Part shown: positions 47,360-60,300 of the stretch, in pieces
Numbering within the stretch: position 1 is the stretch's first letter
How the letters are laid out: each line of letters begins with the position of its first letter
NCBI GenBank assembly: GCA_945910005.1
Contig: OX246746.1
Location: forward strand, 23,529,092-23,593,091
Length of the DNA: 64,000 nt
Direction of reading: 5' to 3'
Origin: Isoperla grammatica
Taxonomy: Eukaryota > Arthropoda > Insecta > Plecoptera > Perlodidae
Notes under the pieces: model-generated
The model's database searches: none
The model's input: the letters and a program-made list of their open reading frames with translations, nothing else
Told to the model about the DNA's origin: nothing
Translations under genes and position numbers: made by a program

Positions 47360-50170
47360 TGACCACCGCGTAGGGCTGCATTAGCGTTGACCCAATGAAT
47401 ACACGCGTTTGTGTATTGTATGGATTTATTAAATTGTGAAGGTTAAATAGCCGTGGCAGCATTCACGAAAAGTTTTAACTTGGTTTATCTTTAATACCAA
47501 TAAACCCCAGCACGTCACTGGATTACTGACACACGTGAGCTCAACGCTCGACGTACCCAGACCACTCTACTGTTTACACGAAAATAACTAACACTGAATA
47601 TAAAAGGTTATGCCCAGCATGTTTTGGTATTAATCATGGTTCAAAGATAGTGACAATGTGCCCGTGGCATCGTAATGAGCAATAACTAAGTAATGTAACA
47701 TTTACAATAAGGAAAACACACGTATTCGTTGTTATTAATTAAAATGTATTTGCATTGAATTGAAAAATTATCCTAAATATAATTTCTTTTTCTCTATCGA
47801 CAATTTGTTTGTTGTGTAGAATATTATAATGTAACACTTGTGATCAGAGTTCAACAAATGTTTCATAAATCCGGTGATTGCTGTTAAATCCCGTTTAACT
47901 TGTTCTTATTTCACACATAAGTTATGTATGTATTAAATAATTATTTTTTGGGGTATTATCAAGTGAGTTATAGAATGAGGGTTTTGAAATAATTATTAAT
48001 CATGTAGCCGTGAGAATTTACAACAACATATATATATATAAACACATACACAAATTGTTTGAATATTTGTAAGCGTTACTATACTGCCAAAATTGCGTCA
48101 CTATAAACCAATGCCATGTATAAGGTAGAGGGAATTTAAGTAAAGCTATTATAGAATAATTAGCATTACATGAATTTGTCTACATATAAAATTGATAGTT
48201 GCATTTCTTGTGATGTACTCTTTCTATTGGATTTTTTTACCGATCGTGTTAATTTAAAGTAATAGAATATTTTTTAACGAGAACTATAATATTGCAAAGT
48301 GATCTAGTCCTAAATATTCATGAAATAAATAATAGCAGTATTTTAGGATGTCAGTCAGTAGAGAAATGTGTGCTTGTAGTGCTAGTTATGGAGATTTACA
48401 ATTATTAGCAATACATGTCGATGACGCAATATTTGCATTCTGCCCACACATAAAAATAACACCCACACGTTCGATATTTTCATAATGCTAGATTTCAGTA
48501 AGTGGAGCTGCTTCCGAAACACAAAACCTTCTGACACTGAATTAAGGCGGCACTTCTAAATTACTCTTAATTAAACTATTATTTTTCACCAACGCAGGAT
48601 TATTCACTTAGAGTAAAAATCAGTTTGCGGCGTGGTTAAAAATGTCATTAATGAGAGGCTAGGATTTATGAGGAAATCTTTATTATTATAGAAAAGTTTA
48701 GAAAGTATAAGATCTGAAAATAATTAGTTACGTAACGCGACGCACGGTAAAAAGACGAGCGATTCAAAGTTTTTGCCTGTAGTTAGACCAGCAACTAATC
48801 ACCCTAAATGATCGATGGGTGGGCACGAAAAAACATTAGGTAACAGAATTTTACTTGGAACTCTTATATGGGCGCTGATACTTAAAAGAGAAGATAGACT
48901 TTTAAGATAAACGTTTCTTACGTTCACTGGAAAACGCACAAAGCCAAACTTATACACAATGTAATTAAAACTTGTCCTTCAATAAAAATGTAGTTTTCAA
49001 GATGGGTTTAGACGAGTTTAGGGGAGGGACCGATATCACCGGATTGTATCTTTAACTTTTGTAGTATTTATTGATTATGGCTGTTTTTTTAAACACTTTT
49101 TTTATGTATTTACTATGTACGTTTAACGACCAATTGTCAATAAAAAAAAACGGTGTGTAAAAATATAGCTATGGACAAAAAATTCTACAAGGAATTTTTA
49201 GACAACAGTACGTTCGGTAGCGCGTACACGTCAACAATGTTACATCAATTTGCTTAACAGGGTGTCTCTAGAGATGAAAACAAGCATTCATCCTTTTATT
49301 TATTTATATACATTAACGTTTTTCGAAGGAAAATAAAATTCAAAACGCTCTATACCATTCACAACGATGTTATATAATTTCCTGTTTACTTTCGAGCGCC
49401 ACTTACTCGATACGATACGCTGAAAGGAATTCGAGGCCCATTAGTGTTATAAAACTGAATGCTGGTTTCTGATTCCTCTCCTGACAAATGGAACTTCAAA
49501 TCAAGAATTTTCAGATACCGAGATTATGAACTGAGATACAAAAAAATAAAATATATAAGAAAAATAAATTGAGGAGGCCTTACAAGCCATTTCGCCGAAC
49601 GGCACATCTGTCAAAAACCTTTTACTTCGTCAAGAAAGCGCGTAAGTTGGAACGCACGAGCGTATAGGCAGGTTGCTCGAGGATGCTCGCAGGGTTTGCA
49701 CGATATTGGAAGAAGCAAACGCAAGATCACTTGTCTAGCTGACTAACTGCATGGTGGACTGCTTACAAGTATTCGACACGGCTTGAAAATGACGAAGACA
49801 TTGGATTAATCTGAAACTAGCTATTTTAACACTATCAGGTCTTGGTAAGAAAAAAGAGTAACGTTATTTAACGAAATGCTCCAATTCAGAACATACCAAT
49901 AACGGGTGATTTACCGGTAATAATGGTTAAGAGGAAATGTAAGGGATGGAAATGGGTCGGGATGAAAAGAAGGGGTGATAGCAGGGGTCGTTTAAATTGA
50001 AAAACTGGGCAAGCAAGGAAGAAGCAGGATTGTTAAAGAAATTAATTATATGAAGGACAATAATGTATTGTTGTGGGTAGCCCATCCTCACCCTTCTCTC
50101 TCCCCACCCCCAGCGGTTCCACAAAATACACAGAAAGAAAGCTCCCTCTTTCTATGACCGAAGAAACCAA
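47360..50170. other. No gene recognised
   Basis: AT-rich DNA with a short (TA)n at about 48028-48041. No element ends, tRNA-like boxes or credible frames were identified. Confidence 0.5.
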
Positions 50171-50175
50171 CAGAG

Positions 50176-50815
50176 GAATTAGCTATCGACGGAATACGTA
50201 TACCGACCACGAACAAAGGAATAAGCTATCGACGGAATACATACCGACCACGAACAAAGGAATAAGCTATCGACGGAATACATACCGACCACGAACAAAG
50301 GAATTAGCTATCGACGGAATACATACCGACCACGAACAAAGGAATAAGCTATCGACGGAATACATACCGACCACGAACAAAGGAATTAGCTATCGACGGA
50401 ATACATACGGACCACGAACAAAGGAATTAGCTATCGACGGAATACATACCGACCACGAACAAAGGAATAAGCTATCGACGGAATACATACCGACCACGAA
50501 CAAAGGAATTAGCTTTCGACGGAATACATACGGACCACGAACAAAGGAATTAGCTATCGACGGAATACATACCGACCACGAACAAAGGAATTAGCTATCG
50601 ACGGAATACATACCGACCACGAACAAAGGAATAAGCTATCGACGGAATACATACCGACCACGAACAAAGGAATTAGCTATCGACTGAATACATACCGACC
50701 ACGAACAAAGGAATTAGCTATTGCCTGAATACATACCGACCACGAACAAAGGAATTAGCTATCGACTAAATACATACCGACCACGAACAAAGGAATTAGC
50801 TATCGACGGAATCTA
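50176..50815. repeat. 41-bp minisatellite, 16 copies
   Basis: The word agctatcgacggaatacata and the rest of its unit recur every 41 bases, 16 times. The first unit is two bases longer, and a few copies carry substitutions such as cgactga and ttgcctga. Since 41 is not a multiple of three, a plus-strand frame (50073-50594) cycles through all three frames and repeats every 41 residues. It stays open only because the unit lacks stops in those frames until the divergent later copies. Confidence 0.93.
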
Positions 50816-50819
50816 CCAA

Positions 50820-51250
50820 AGCCGCGATAAATAAAAAGGTATCCAAAATATACTTTCGAAAAGGAACTATCAGAGGGAATAGTTATTAAGGAAGAAACTA
50901 AAAAGAGCAGTTAGTAACTCAGCGGCCACTTACAAAGATTATCAACAAAACAATGGATTTTTCTTGGGCTACATACCAAGAATACTTACACAGGACTGCA
51001 TACCGACGAAACCGACCGACAGAAGAATTTGTTCTGGAAGGATATTATTTTAGGCAGCCCAAGTTAGGTAACTCAATACATTGAGATGTATAACACGCGT
51101 TATCGTGCACAAGAGAGGTGACGAGCAAGTCACAGCCATTGGTGTCACAACTGCAATTAACCTTATCGCGTAAAGTATCGATTTCGATAACGCAAACGAA
51201 GTTCCACTATGAACACGCACGTGTTTAAATGTAAACAAGAAATCCGTTGG
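50820..51250. other. No gene recognised
   Basis: Begins with degenerate relatives of the 41-bp unit (gaaggaactatcag, ccgacgaaaccgacc) and then becomes unique sequence up to the MITE at 51253. Confidence 0.45.
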
Positions 51251-51252
51251 AC

Positions 51253-51648
51253 CAGTGGCGTAGCAAGCAATATACTTGGAGGGGATGGTGGAATTATGAA
51301 GTGAGAAAATCGGCTCCACGCCCGAAGTTTGGTCCCCACAACAGCGCCGCTGTACACTTTGAAAACATTTTTTGTATATAGATTCATGCGTTTTTACAAA
51401 ACAGTAAAGGTTGTTTACTGAATGCGATATAATATCAACAGATTACTAGAGGAAGTCATTGTCATTTTGTTTTCTTGCTCACTGCACCCTAAGCAAGAGC
51501 CAAATTCGATTACCCACTTCACAATTAATATTAAACATGTAAAAAATGTAGGTGTATGAATGTAATCTTTAAATATATTAATTGATGGCAGAGAGCTGGA
51601 ATGTCAGGGGTAGTTGTAGCCCCCCCCCCCCGTATGTATACGCCACTG
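51253..51648. mobile_element. hAT-like MITE, 396 bp, same family as 46919-47357
   Basis: The left end CAGTGGCGTA (51253-51262) equals the reverse complement of the right end (51639-51648). Reading in from the right end gives cagtggcgtatacatacggg and then a long G run and ct, closely like the left end of the 46.9-kb element. The left subterminal part is also G-rich (ggaggggatgg). The 8-base flanks CGTTGGAC and AGTTTGGC agree at five positions, compatible with a decayed duplication. No ORF. Confidence 0.6.
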
Positions 51649-51654
51649 AGTTTG

Positions 51655-54600
51655 GCGAATATGGCCGCCAATAGTAATGAGCGTAGGTCATTGCACCTTG
51701 GTCATTGGTAGGTCATTGTTCCTTTATCGTAGGCGCCCGAGGTAATATACCTCCAATTGTACCAGGTTTATGTGGTCTAAGCTGATGGCACAACCAGCCA
51801 ATAGTCTCGGTATTAAACCTCGCAAAATCGCCGTCTTTTAACTTTTATCTCAAGAATGCTGCAGCACCATATCGAAAAAGCGAGAACGCGTAGCAGCACC
51901 ATGTGGGGTTTTACTTGTTTGATACGCATACAACATTTCAAGTATTCTAGTCAATATTGTGGTTATATTGGTTACTACTTTGTATACGAATAATAACTAC
52001 TTCACTTATTTCAATGCTAGAAATATTAATTTAAGCGTACAGTTCTTCGTGATTCTGGAATCACAGATCAGGAACATAACGGAATAAACGCAAAATTATT
52101 TTGTAACCAAGAGTACCGATATTTTATTGTAATCTTGTGCGACATAATGTTCTAAAAAAACTGTATTTACAATAACCTTTCATGATTAAGAATCAATTAT
52201 ATTGCAGATTTGTATCCTTTGCCATAATTCGGCTGTTTCTCTTTACAATGAGAAAGATAATTTCTCGAAACTACGAAAAAAAACACACACATTTATTTAC
52301 CAGCTACCATTCACAGAGGAAACAGTTTTTGATGAATAAAATAACTTGTATAGTTGCCACCACGCTCAACTTCACCTGTCTCGTTGTGACGTATATGGGC
52401 CATGATAAAAGACAACCAACGAAAATGAAACAGTCAGAAACTTCATAAAACGTGATATTCCAAAAGGTTTCATCACTTTCGCACCCCGTCTAAAGATAGC
52501 CCGCGGGTGAAATTCCAATTAGTTCGAGTCGTCATAACTAGACGTGAAAGTAATGAATTGTTCAGTACTACAAATACAATTACTGGAGAAGCCTTCCTGG
52601 CTGATAAATTAACTGCGTTGTCTCCTCGTTTCTCATACCACCTATCCGCCCCAATGAGGGAAAAGATCTCTCTAATTATTTCCGTACAATCGACATCCGA
52701 TATATAACGCGATCTTTGTCGATTGAGTACATCAAGGAAGGGAACCAGCAACGAAAGTTGATGTATCTCTATATTCTGCTAATACTCTTACCTCCTATTC
52801 TGGTGAATTTCTATATTTGCTTAAAATATTTTAAATCATTGCCAATGAATATATATATTTATTCTAGAAAAAAAAAAAAACACAATGAGACTAATATTTA
52901 AATATGAGGGTTTTCAGGTTGCCTGAGTTTCAGATATACTCATATATAAATATTATCTTGAACACAATTTATTTAAAAAATTTCGATTTCTCTTTTATAC
53001 TATATTTTCCTCCTTGTATTATGATTTCTACACAACTTATTAGTGTATTCCATTTTTCGTAATTATTTCATCAATCCGTAGATTTGTTTTAAGTCTCCAT
53101 TGCGTTTCATACCAGACTTTTAAAAGCAACATACTCAATAGATCTGTTTCTCGTAATAGATTCGAGATATTATTTTTGTATAGCTTAATAAGTTCGCGAC
53201 CCGTAGTAATTGGATGGTTTCCGATGCTTTAATGTCGCTATAAAACGCTCGTATAGTCGTATTGATCTAATATGCTTAGGAAGTTATCTTATTTTCTGAT
53301 TGAAAAAAATATATATATGAGTAATCCTTAAGTGTGGCGTCATCACGCGAGTAATCAATAAGTAAAATAGTACTATTTTCAATATTTATATACACATAAC
53401 GAATTGTAGCTGCCTATAAAATATTAGAATACAATTTAGATACAAAATAAGATAATAATAATACTGTTATTTTATAATTTTCAATACCATTTTTTTATTT
53501 TCAAGACATCTATCTATGGAATCTCTTTGGATCTTGTACGTTGTTTCCTCCTTATTTATGTGAAACCTTCACCAATAATGATTGAGCCTCAGTCTTTGTG
53601 ACGGCGCTTTGAATGCCAACGTTCGTCTTCCCTGCAATTCCAAAAGCCAGTTTGTTTGCAACCCCATCGTCTTTCAAACAAATACCCTTCATCATCTACA
53701 ATCTATATCATTTACAGATCGTCCCTGCTACATAATGCAGCAAACATTTGCCGGTGTTGGTGCAAAAGTGAATGCCCAACTGTGCTTTCCTGTTGTGTAG
53801 TGGAAATGGCGATGTGCCAAGCGATGGAAATGTGAAACAGGGATGTGTTTGTAAAGAGGATCCGAATTATCTACTTACTTGTTACTTCTTTACGTGTTTG
53901 TGTAAAAGGTAATAATATTATTCTTGTTGAATAAATTCAGGTCCACCTACCCTGCGAATCCATCGAATTCTGACTGTTAAACTGTTTTTAAAATGCATTT
54001 CGATTTTCAAAAAGTAAATAAAAACACGTCATCATCCCCTAGATAATTGAGTGATCTTTTGTGAGATTTTTTCTTTGTTTTAATTAATAGTTCTGTTTTT
54101 CGAATGTAATTATTTAATTGTGAAAGTTGTGTTGAAATAACACATTACAAAAGAAATTCACAAAAAAAAGCGGCACTAAATTATCTACGGAACGACATAT
54201 TGCTGTTGTTTTACTTTTTTTGTAATATTATAGCGCTTTAAAGCAGTTTGAAATGACAGAAATCGGAAGTTCCGCATGTGTCCATACAGCCTTATTACAA
54301 CTTTTATAACCTCCTTGATCCAGTAAAGATGGCGACCTATATTTTATATTGATGTACCCAGGTAATGCTTTACATCAATGCAAGCCATCTGCCTTGGTGT
54401 ATGGGCACTATGAGATGTAAAGACAGATGTAACGCCGTGGGATTATGAATTGTCTATCACAAATTCAGCACCGAACAATGTTGCCATATACGGGGCGAAA
54501 ATACGAATAATGCAAAAACACCAAGTTTTGCTACAATTTCTTTCAAACAAGCATTTCATTAAACTCACCCTTGTTGACGCACCCAAGCAGACAAAACACC

Positions 54601-57240
54601 AAACCGTTAAGTCAACTCACCTGCAAGAAAAAGAATCCTGTGTCATTAAAGTATTCAAAAACACAATATGTAAACATATACAACATGTATGTATACATCG
54701 AACACATAAATTAACTTCATGTCTTTGAAAAAACGTTAATATTAATGTGAAATTTCCATTCCACAACCAAATGTATGATTTTATTTACCATCTTCAACCA
54801 ACATAGTTTCTGGCAAAATGGGAGAAGGGTCTGTACCAACGGTGTCCAACACCCATCAGAGTAAACCTCTAAACCTATTGCGGAGATTATGAATTCGATG
54901 ACAGCAATGGGAATAAATAACCTTACTAGTAAGTGATGAGCTTAGAAAACATAGAACAATTCCTATCACTCGTGGGAATTAAATATAATTCAATTGATGA
55001 AAAAAATATGTATAGTCAAAAGCATGGCAATTGCTAGTTCATTTGCCGAAAATCGTGTTACCGGTACGCTTGAATTTCTGCATCTGTTGAATAGCTTCTT
55101 GTCCATGTGTCCGTGTCCGTGTCCGTGTCTGTGTCATAATTAGTTATTAACCTACTGTCAGTACTTTGGCGGAATATTCTTGCACCATGACATCCTAATA
55201 CATTCTTGTGTGCCCAGCAATGAACCACTTCTACGTTTTCCAAACAAAAATACAAGACTTCCCAGCCAACAATGGCTGCTCTCATATAATTGTTTCTAGA
55301 ACATTGAGTTCTACTTTGGCTTCAGCATAAAACACAAACATTAATACTGATCTAACTGGAAATTGGCTCCGTAACGATATCCACTGCAGAATAGAATTGA
55401 ACTGCAAAACGTGCAAGTCACACTGACATACTGAGCTCATGCACCGAGTGCACTGGCAGAATAGTGCATTATTCACAACGTAATGATGCCAGCGAAGCAC
55501 ACATAATGGTAAATTGTGACGACTTGTTTGTGCCAATTCCCTTCACAATATACAAACTAGTCTATAAAAACTATTTATTTAAGTAACGACAAAGACAATT
55601 GTGAAGTTTTCTCCTCTCTTTGTATTTTATTTGGGTTAGGCGGTTAGGCCTATCCCATTGATCTCTGGTTGCCGACAAACTTAACTATGATGTCCGATAG
55701 TTTAATCCTAGTGTAATAGAGTCTCTACCTTGGACAGATCACAGTCGATACCTTATCGGGCAGCCTGGACAACTACCTACATAAAGCTGGATCTAACTGG
55801 ACTGAAACTCGATAGAACGTGAGAAATCAACATGTTTCTCGATCAACATGTAAAGGTATTCACTAACTTAGCGAGTAGTTATAGGCGGAACATACATTTG
55901 TACTTGTATGTTTTCCTCGATGTCTGAATCGAAAGAAAACCGAGTAATTTGCATGCAAAGTACAATAGGTAAACAAAGCACCGCTCCCCCCTACTCCCAC
56001 AAAACTGTGATAAACGTCAACAACACGTGAACGGTGAACAAAGAATGATACATAAAAGCTTAACCCCAGAGAGCAAGGTTGAGTGTGACGTGTATTGTCA
56101 TGTATGTTCTGTAGAAGGTTCTTTGGTATGGAAATACATGCGTTGCAGATAAACAATAAGTAAATAAACATACAGGAAAACATTGAACCCGCCCAGAAAA
56201 GAAAACTCGACCCAAGTAACCCATCACCTGTATTGCTAATCCTTCAACGCCTTCACGGTTTATTTTGTCAACACGAAGATAAAAAATAAAATAAAAATAA
56301 AATAAAAATGTAAATAAAATGTGCGCATTCGCGGAGTAACAAAAAATTTTTTACTTTTTTTTAAACTTTAAACATTTCCACTCCATTATATGTATTGCTT
56401 GATAAAACGAGTATTTCTCACCTCAAGACATGTTCATCATAATTATTTAGTACGTCGATTTGAACTTAGTCTTAAGTGAACAGTAGGAACCCAAAACGCT
56501 AAATTATTTCGTCCAAAACCGAAATTTTGGTACGAAAAACATTTTCTTTACCGTTCCTAAATTGTTACACCATGGCCCAGTCTGAAAGGTCCGTAGATCT
56601 TCGCAACCTTCCGGTCACTACATAGATTTAATACTGATTAAACTAATTAATATCACGACGACGTAGGACGTACATGCAGAATGGTTGAAGTTGAATGAAA
56701 AAGCCCCCGTTAGCCATGTAACAGGCTGGAGATTACACACCAAGTTATCAGCAAATCCTGTAATCAGTATTATCAAGTAGCCGTGGATTAGAGGGTACTC
56801 CAGCCAGATGGCCTGTAATAAACCGGGTTCCACTTGCATCCAGTGTATTACTCTTTATTCTCACTCTCCTATGCAATTACTCTCAATTAGGTGAACATGC
56901 TGCGATCGCAAGAGAGTTGCCCAATGCCGCAGCCCCTGGTTTCACAGCCTCTCTTCTATACGAATGCGTTTCCTTGACACTTGCAAGGAGAGTTTTCCGA
57001 TATTTTTCAAAGAATGTTAACTCGGGGCTTGAAAATAGAAGCAATACGATGAATGTTAGGTGTTACAACGTGAAAATCTTTCAAACTCCCCAAGTTTGTA
57101 TACAATAATCAATATACCTACACAAGACACACGCTAATAATAATTGATTAATGATGATATTTGGGCTCTTGTCTCATACGTTGGTGACTATGCTAATCGA
57201 AATATTGAGAGAGTGAAACACGATGATGAAAAAGCTCCAC
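51655..57240. other. No gene recognised; minor simple repeats
   Basis: The stretch contains (GTGTCC)n at 55106-55134, an (AAAAT)n-like patch at 56279-56320 and a 12-A run near 52869. The minus-strand Asp-Thr repeat frame at 55058-55285 comes from the hexamer. No domain-like frame or RNA gene seen. Confidence 0.45.
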
Positions 57241-57249
57241 ATGACATCC

Positions 57250-57325
57250 ATGCATGCCCAAGCTAGGATTCGAACCTGGAACGAAGGGACCGCGATGACT
57301 AGACCAACGCTTAATCCACCGCGGC
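57250..57325 (-). repeat. tRNA-like sequence with perfect B box
   Basis: On the minus strand GGTTCGAATCC (plus 57266-57276) is an exact B box, again preceded by CGTTCCA. TGGATTAAGCG (plus 57308-57318) is an acceptable A box at normal tRNA spacing (about 42 bases). The acceptor ends do not pair convincingly. The downstream word ccaacgtatgaga parallels ccaaagtatgaga below the 31.6-kb tRNA-like copy, which suggests one SINE family. Confidence 0.5.
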
Positions 57326-57329
57326 CAAG

Positions 57330-60300
57330 AACGTGAGCCTATTTAACGATATGGCAAATATAAATATATATAGTTATATGTTATTTTCTTGCAGTTATTG
57401 TTAATTATAAAAACATAACCATGTGTGTACGAACATACACATTAAATCAAATCCAAGTTTAATGGTTGCATTTAAGTTAGCCGTGAAATCTTTTTTTATT
57501 CTTTTGACGTTTTTGTCTCTTCATTATTTGTCTTCCAAATAGTTTGGAGAAATTATTTTCACAAAAACAATATTTTGTATGAATATCGTGGTCGCTTTAC
57601 ATCTCTATCGTATAAAATAAATTATTATCTATTTTAGTTATATAACTCATGTTATACGTGTGGCGTTTGAGGACGATAAACTTGGGTTACAAAAGTCAAA
57701 TCGATTCACTCCAAAGTTTGTACACCGGGTTTGTTCTTTGTTTGTACTTCATCGCAACCAAATAAAGTACACCACACCTCTCCTTCAACATTTCCGTGCT
57801 CAGCTTTCAATTTTCCTTTCTATCTCCTCCTCGCCAGTCAACAAACCTGCGAGCTCATTAGCTTCACAAACTGTCACTTCGTCGGTTCGACTTTGACTGT
57901 TCAAACAAGTCGCCAATATTATGTATTAACCATGTCCCGCTGAGTTAAAAAACGCCATGTTCAATTAATTTTGAGCGGTTGACAAACCTTCAACTTGGAT
58001 GTGGTTAAATTTAGTGACACAATTTTATAAACTTTACATTGTTCAACAATCTTAAGACAGATTACCTGCAGGAATAATTCTCACCACAACACTCCAAAAT
58101 CACTCCTTCAGTAAGAGCCCATGGCTCGGTATGAGAAAATAAACATGCGCAAAAGACAACGCCGTCCGAAGATCCTTTTGTCCAAGTGCTATTATTGGAC
58201 GATTAAGATTGAATTCAAATAGTCAAAAATGTCTTTGCGGGTATATTCCCATTTTCCACAATTATTTTGGCATAGGAGGTGGTTTTTGTACAAATCAGTA
58301 ACAAACCACAGAATTTAATTTTGAAATTTTAATATACGTAGTGATATTGTGCATTGAATTCCATGTTTATTCTATGCAAGTTTTGTTAAAATATTAAAGG
58401 TGGACTTGTTTAAGATCTCATGGTTATAAAACACTAAATAACTCACGCAGTCGCGATCTCACTCACTCAATCACAAACTTGTATAACTGGGAGAGTAGTA
58501 CGCCCTTTAATTTGCAACCACATCAGTGACAATGCAAAATCACCACGGTACTATTCCAAAATCTTTGACCACGACCAGAGTGAATCCCCGAAGGTTTGTG
58601 TAGCGCTCGACCGGTCGAATTGCAGAACGCGTTTTTTATTCGTCCGTTGGCGACCAGGCTCGATACCGGAATGATCTGGTCGCGACCGGTTCTGACAAGG
58701 AAACACGATAGAAAGGCTGTGACTTGATAGTTCCATGTAAACACACAGGGTGCGCCTCCATGCAGGTACTTGAGTGTCGGTTGTTGCGAGGAGTGGTCCC
58801 CAGGGAGTCCTGGCCGGCTGAAGGATGATGCCACCGCACCACGCACATCATCGAGGGACTTCACTTGGGAGAAACTTATACAACCACCTGAATAGGATGT
58901 TTATTTCATAATTTTTGTTAAATTCATGCCCCAGAGAGGAATTGATGGTAATATGAAATGTACCGCTGCAGATATGTTGCTAAGTTATTTCACTTTTATT
59001 TGCAATAAAATACAAACATACACAATCAAAATATAGATTGTTTGTGTTTTTTGCATTTACGTTTAGTTACACATACATCCCATGGTTTATGTAAAAAAAA
59101 AAAAAAAAAACTATTATAAATATGATATTATAGCGCGTGAATTATACATTTTCAGGACTAGGGCTCGAATAAAGTACCTGTGCTCCACCCACCGGTGATA
59201 CTGTCAGTTTCCACGCGTTATTAAATTGCGAATTCACACAAAATCTTCAACTCGTGACCTGCACAATACACCTAGAATCAACACCTCCCTCGAACGTTTA
59301 AAAAACATATGAAATGTAAACGAATAAAATAACTGTAAACACGCGGTACGCTAATAAAATTCCTACTTTGTACATGAAGTGTGAAGTACTGGTAATTTAC
59401 CCCCCACACTTTAGGAGTACAAATTAAGTCATTTTATTGCATTGGCATTCATATACACACAGAGAATTTAAATGAAGTATTATTTATTCATTTCTTTTTA
59501 AGTGCACTCTACAGGTTAGCCTTTATCGTGGTGTAGGTCTCCACATGAAAGCTTTCACTTCACAGGGGCTCGGAGCCTCGAATCATCATCGTCTTGCTTA
59601 TGGGGGCATCTTCTCGCGGTGTTTAGACACAAACTTGATGTTCCAGTAAATGAGATTTGCCGATGTTAATAGTGATAGCGACGGCTAATGCTGGTGCTGG
59701 AGTGAAAAGTCATCCAAGGATTTTGTCAAGTATACCAACGTTATATAATAACTCTAGCAACTAACCTAACATGACCCCGTCTAGTACGGTATAACCTGCC
59801 TTAATGGCCGTAATTGAATAGTCGCAATCTACTCTACAACCCCTTTATTATCGTCTGGTTCTCCTTTTCTGTTCACATTACCGTACTTGGTCTCTTATCG
59901 CCTCTTATCGTCGTTTCTCTGTTGGCTCTTATGCTGTAATTGTGAATGATTTTTACCCAGTGAATGTCCGTATTCCAATAAATAGACAAAAGAATGTGTA
60001 GGAAAAACGAGGGAAATTTTAAAATTGTAACTTATCCAAGTGGCAAATATTCTAAGGCAGTTCGTATTAAAAATAGCATCTAATATTCATATCAAACATA
60101 TTCATGTGAAACTGCCACATATGCCATCATACAGTGACATACTTTACGTGTGTTAATTTCATGTGAGAATCAAAATGTTAGACGGTAAGTTAGTCTATGG
60201 CTCCAACTGTATGTTTGCATCTCGTCTATACAAGTTTGCATAGCCGTAAGTCGTGGTCGAAGCTTTGACGAACCAAGAAACATAGTTTCGACAACCACAC

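Noticed and set aside
55058..55285. Minus-strand frame with an Asp-Thr dipeptide repeat
   Set aside because: Produced by the (GTGTCC)n hexamer repeat; no other protein-like feature.
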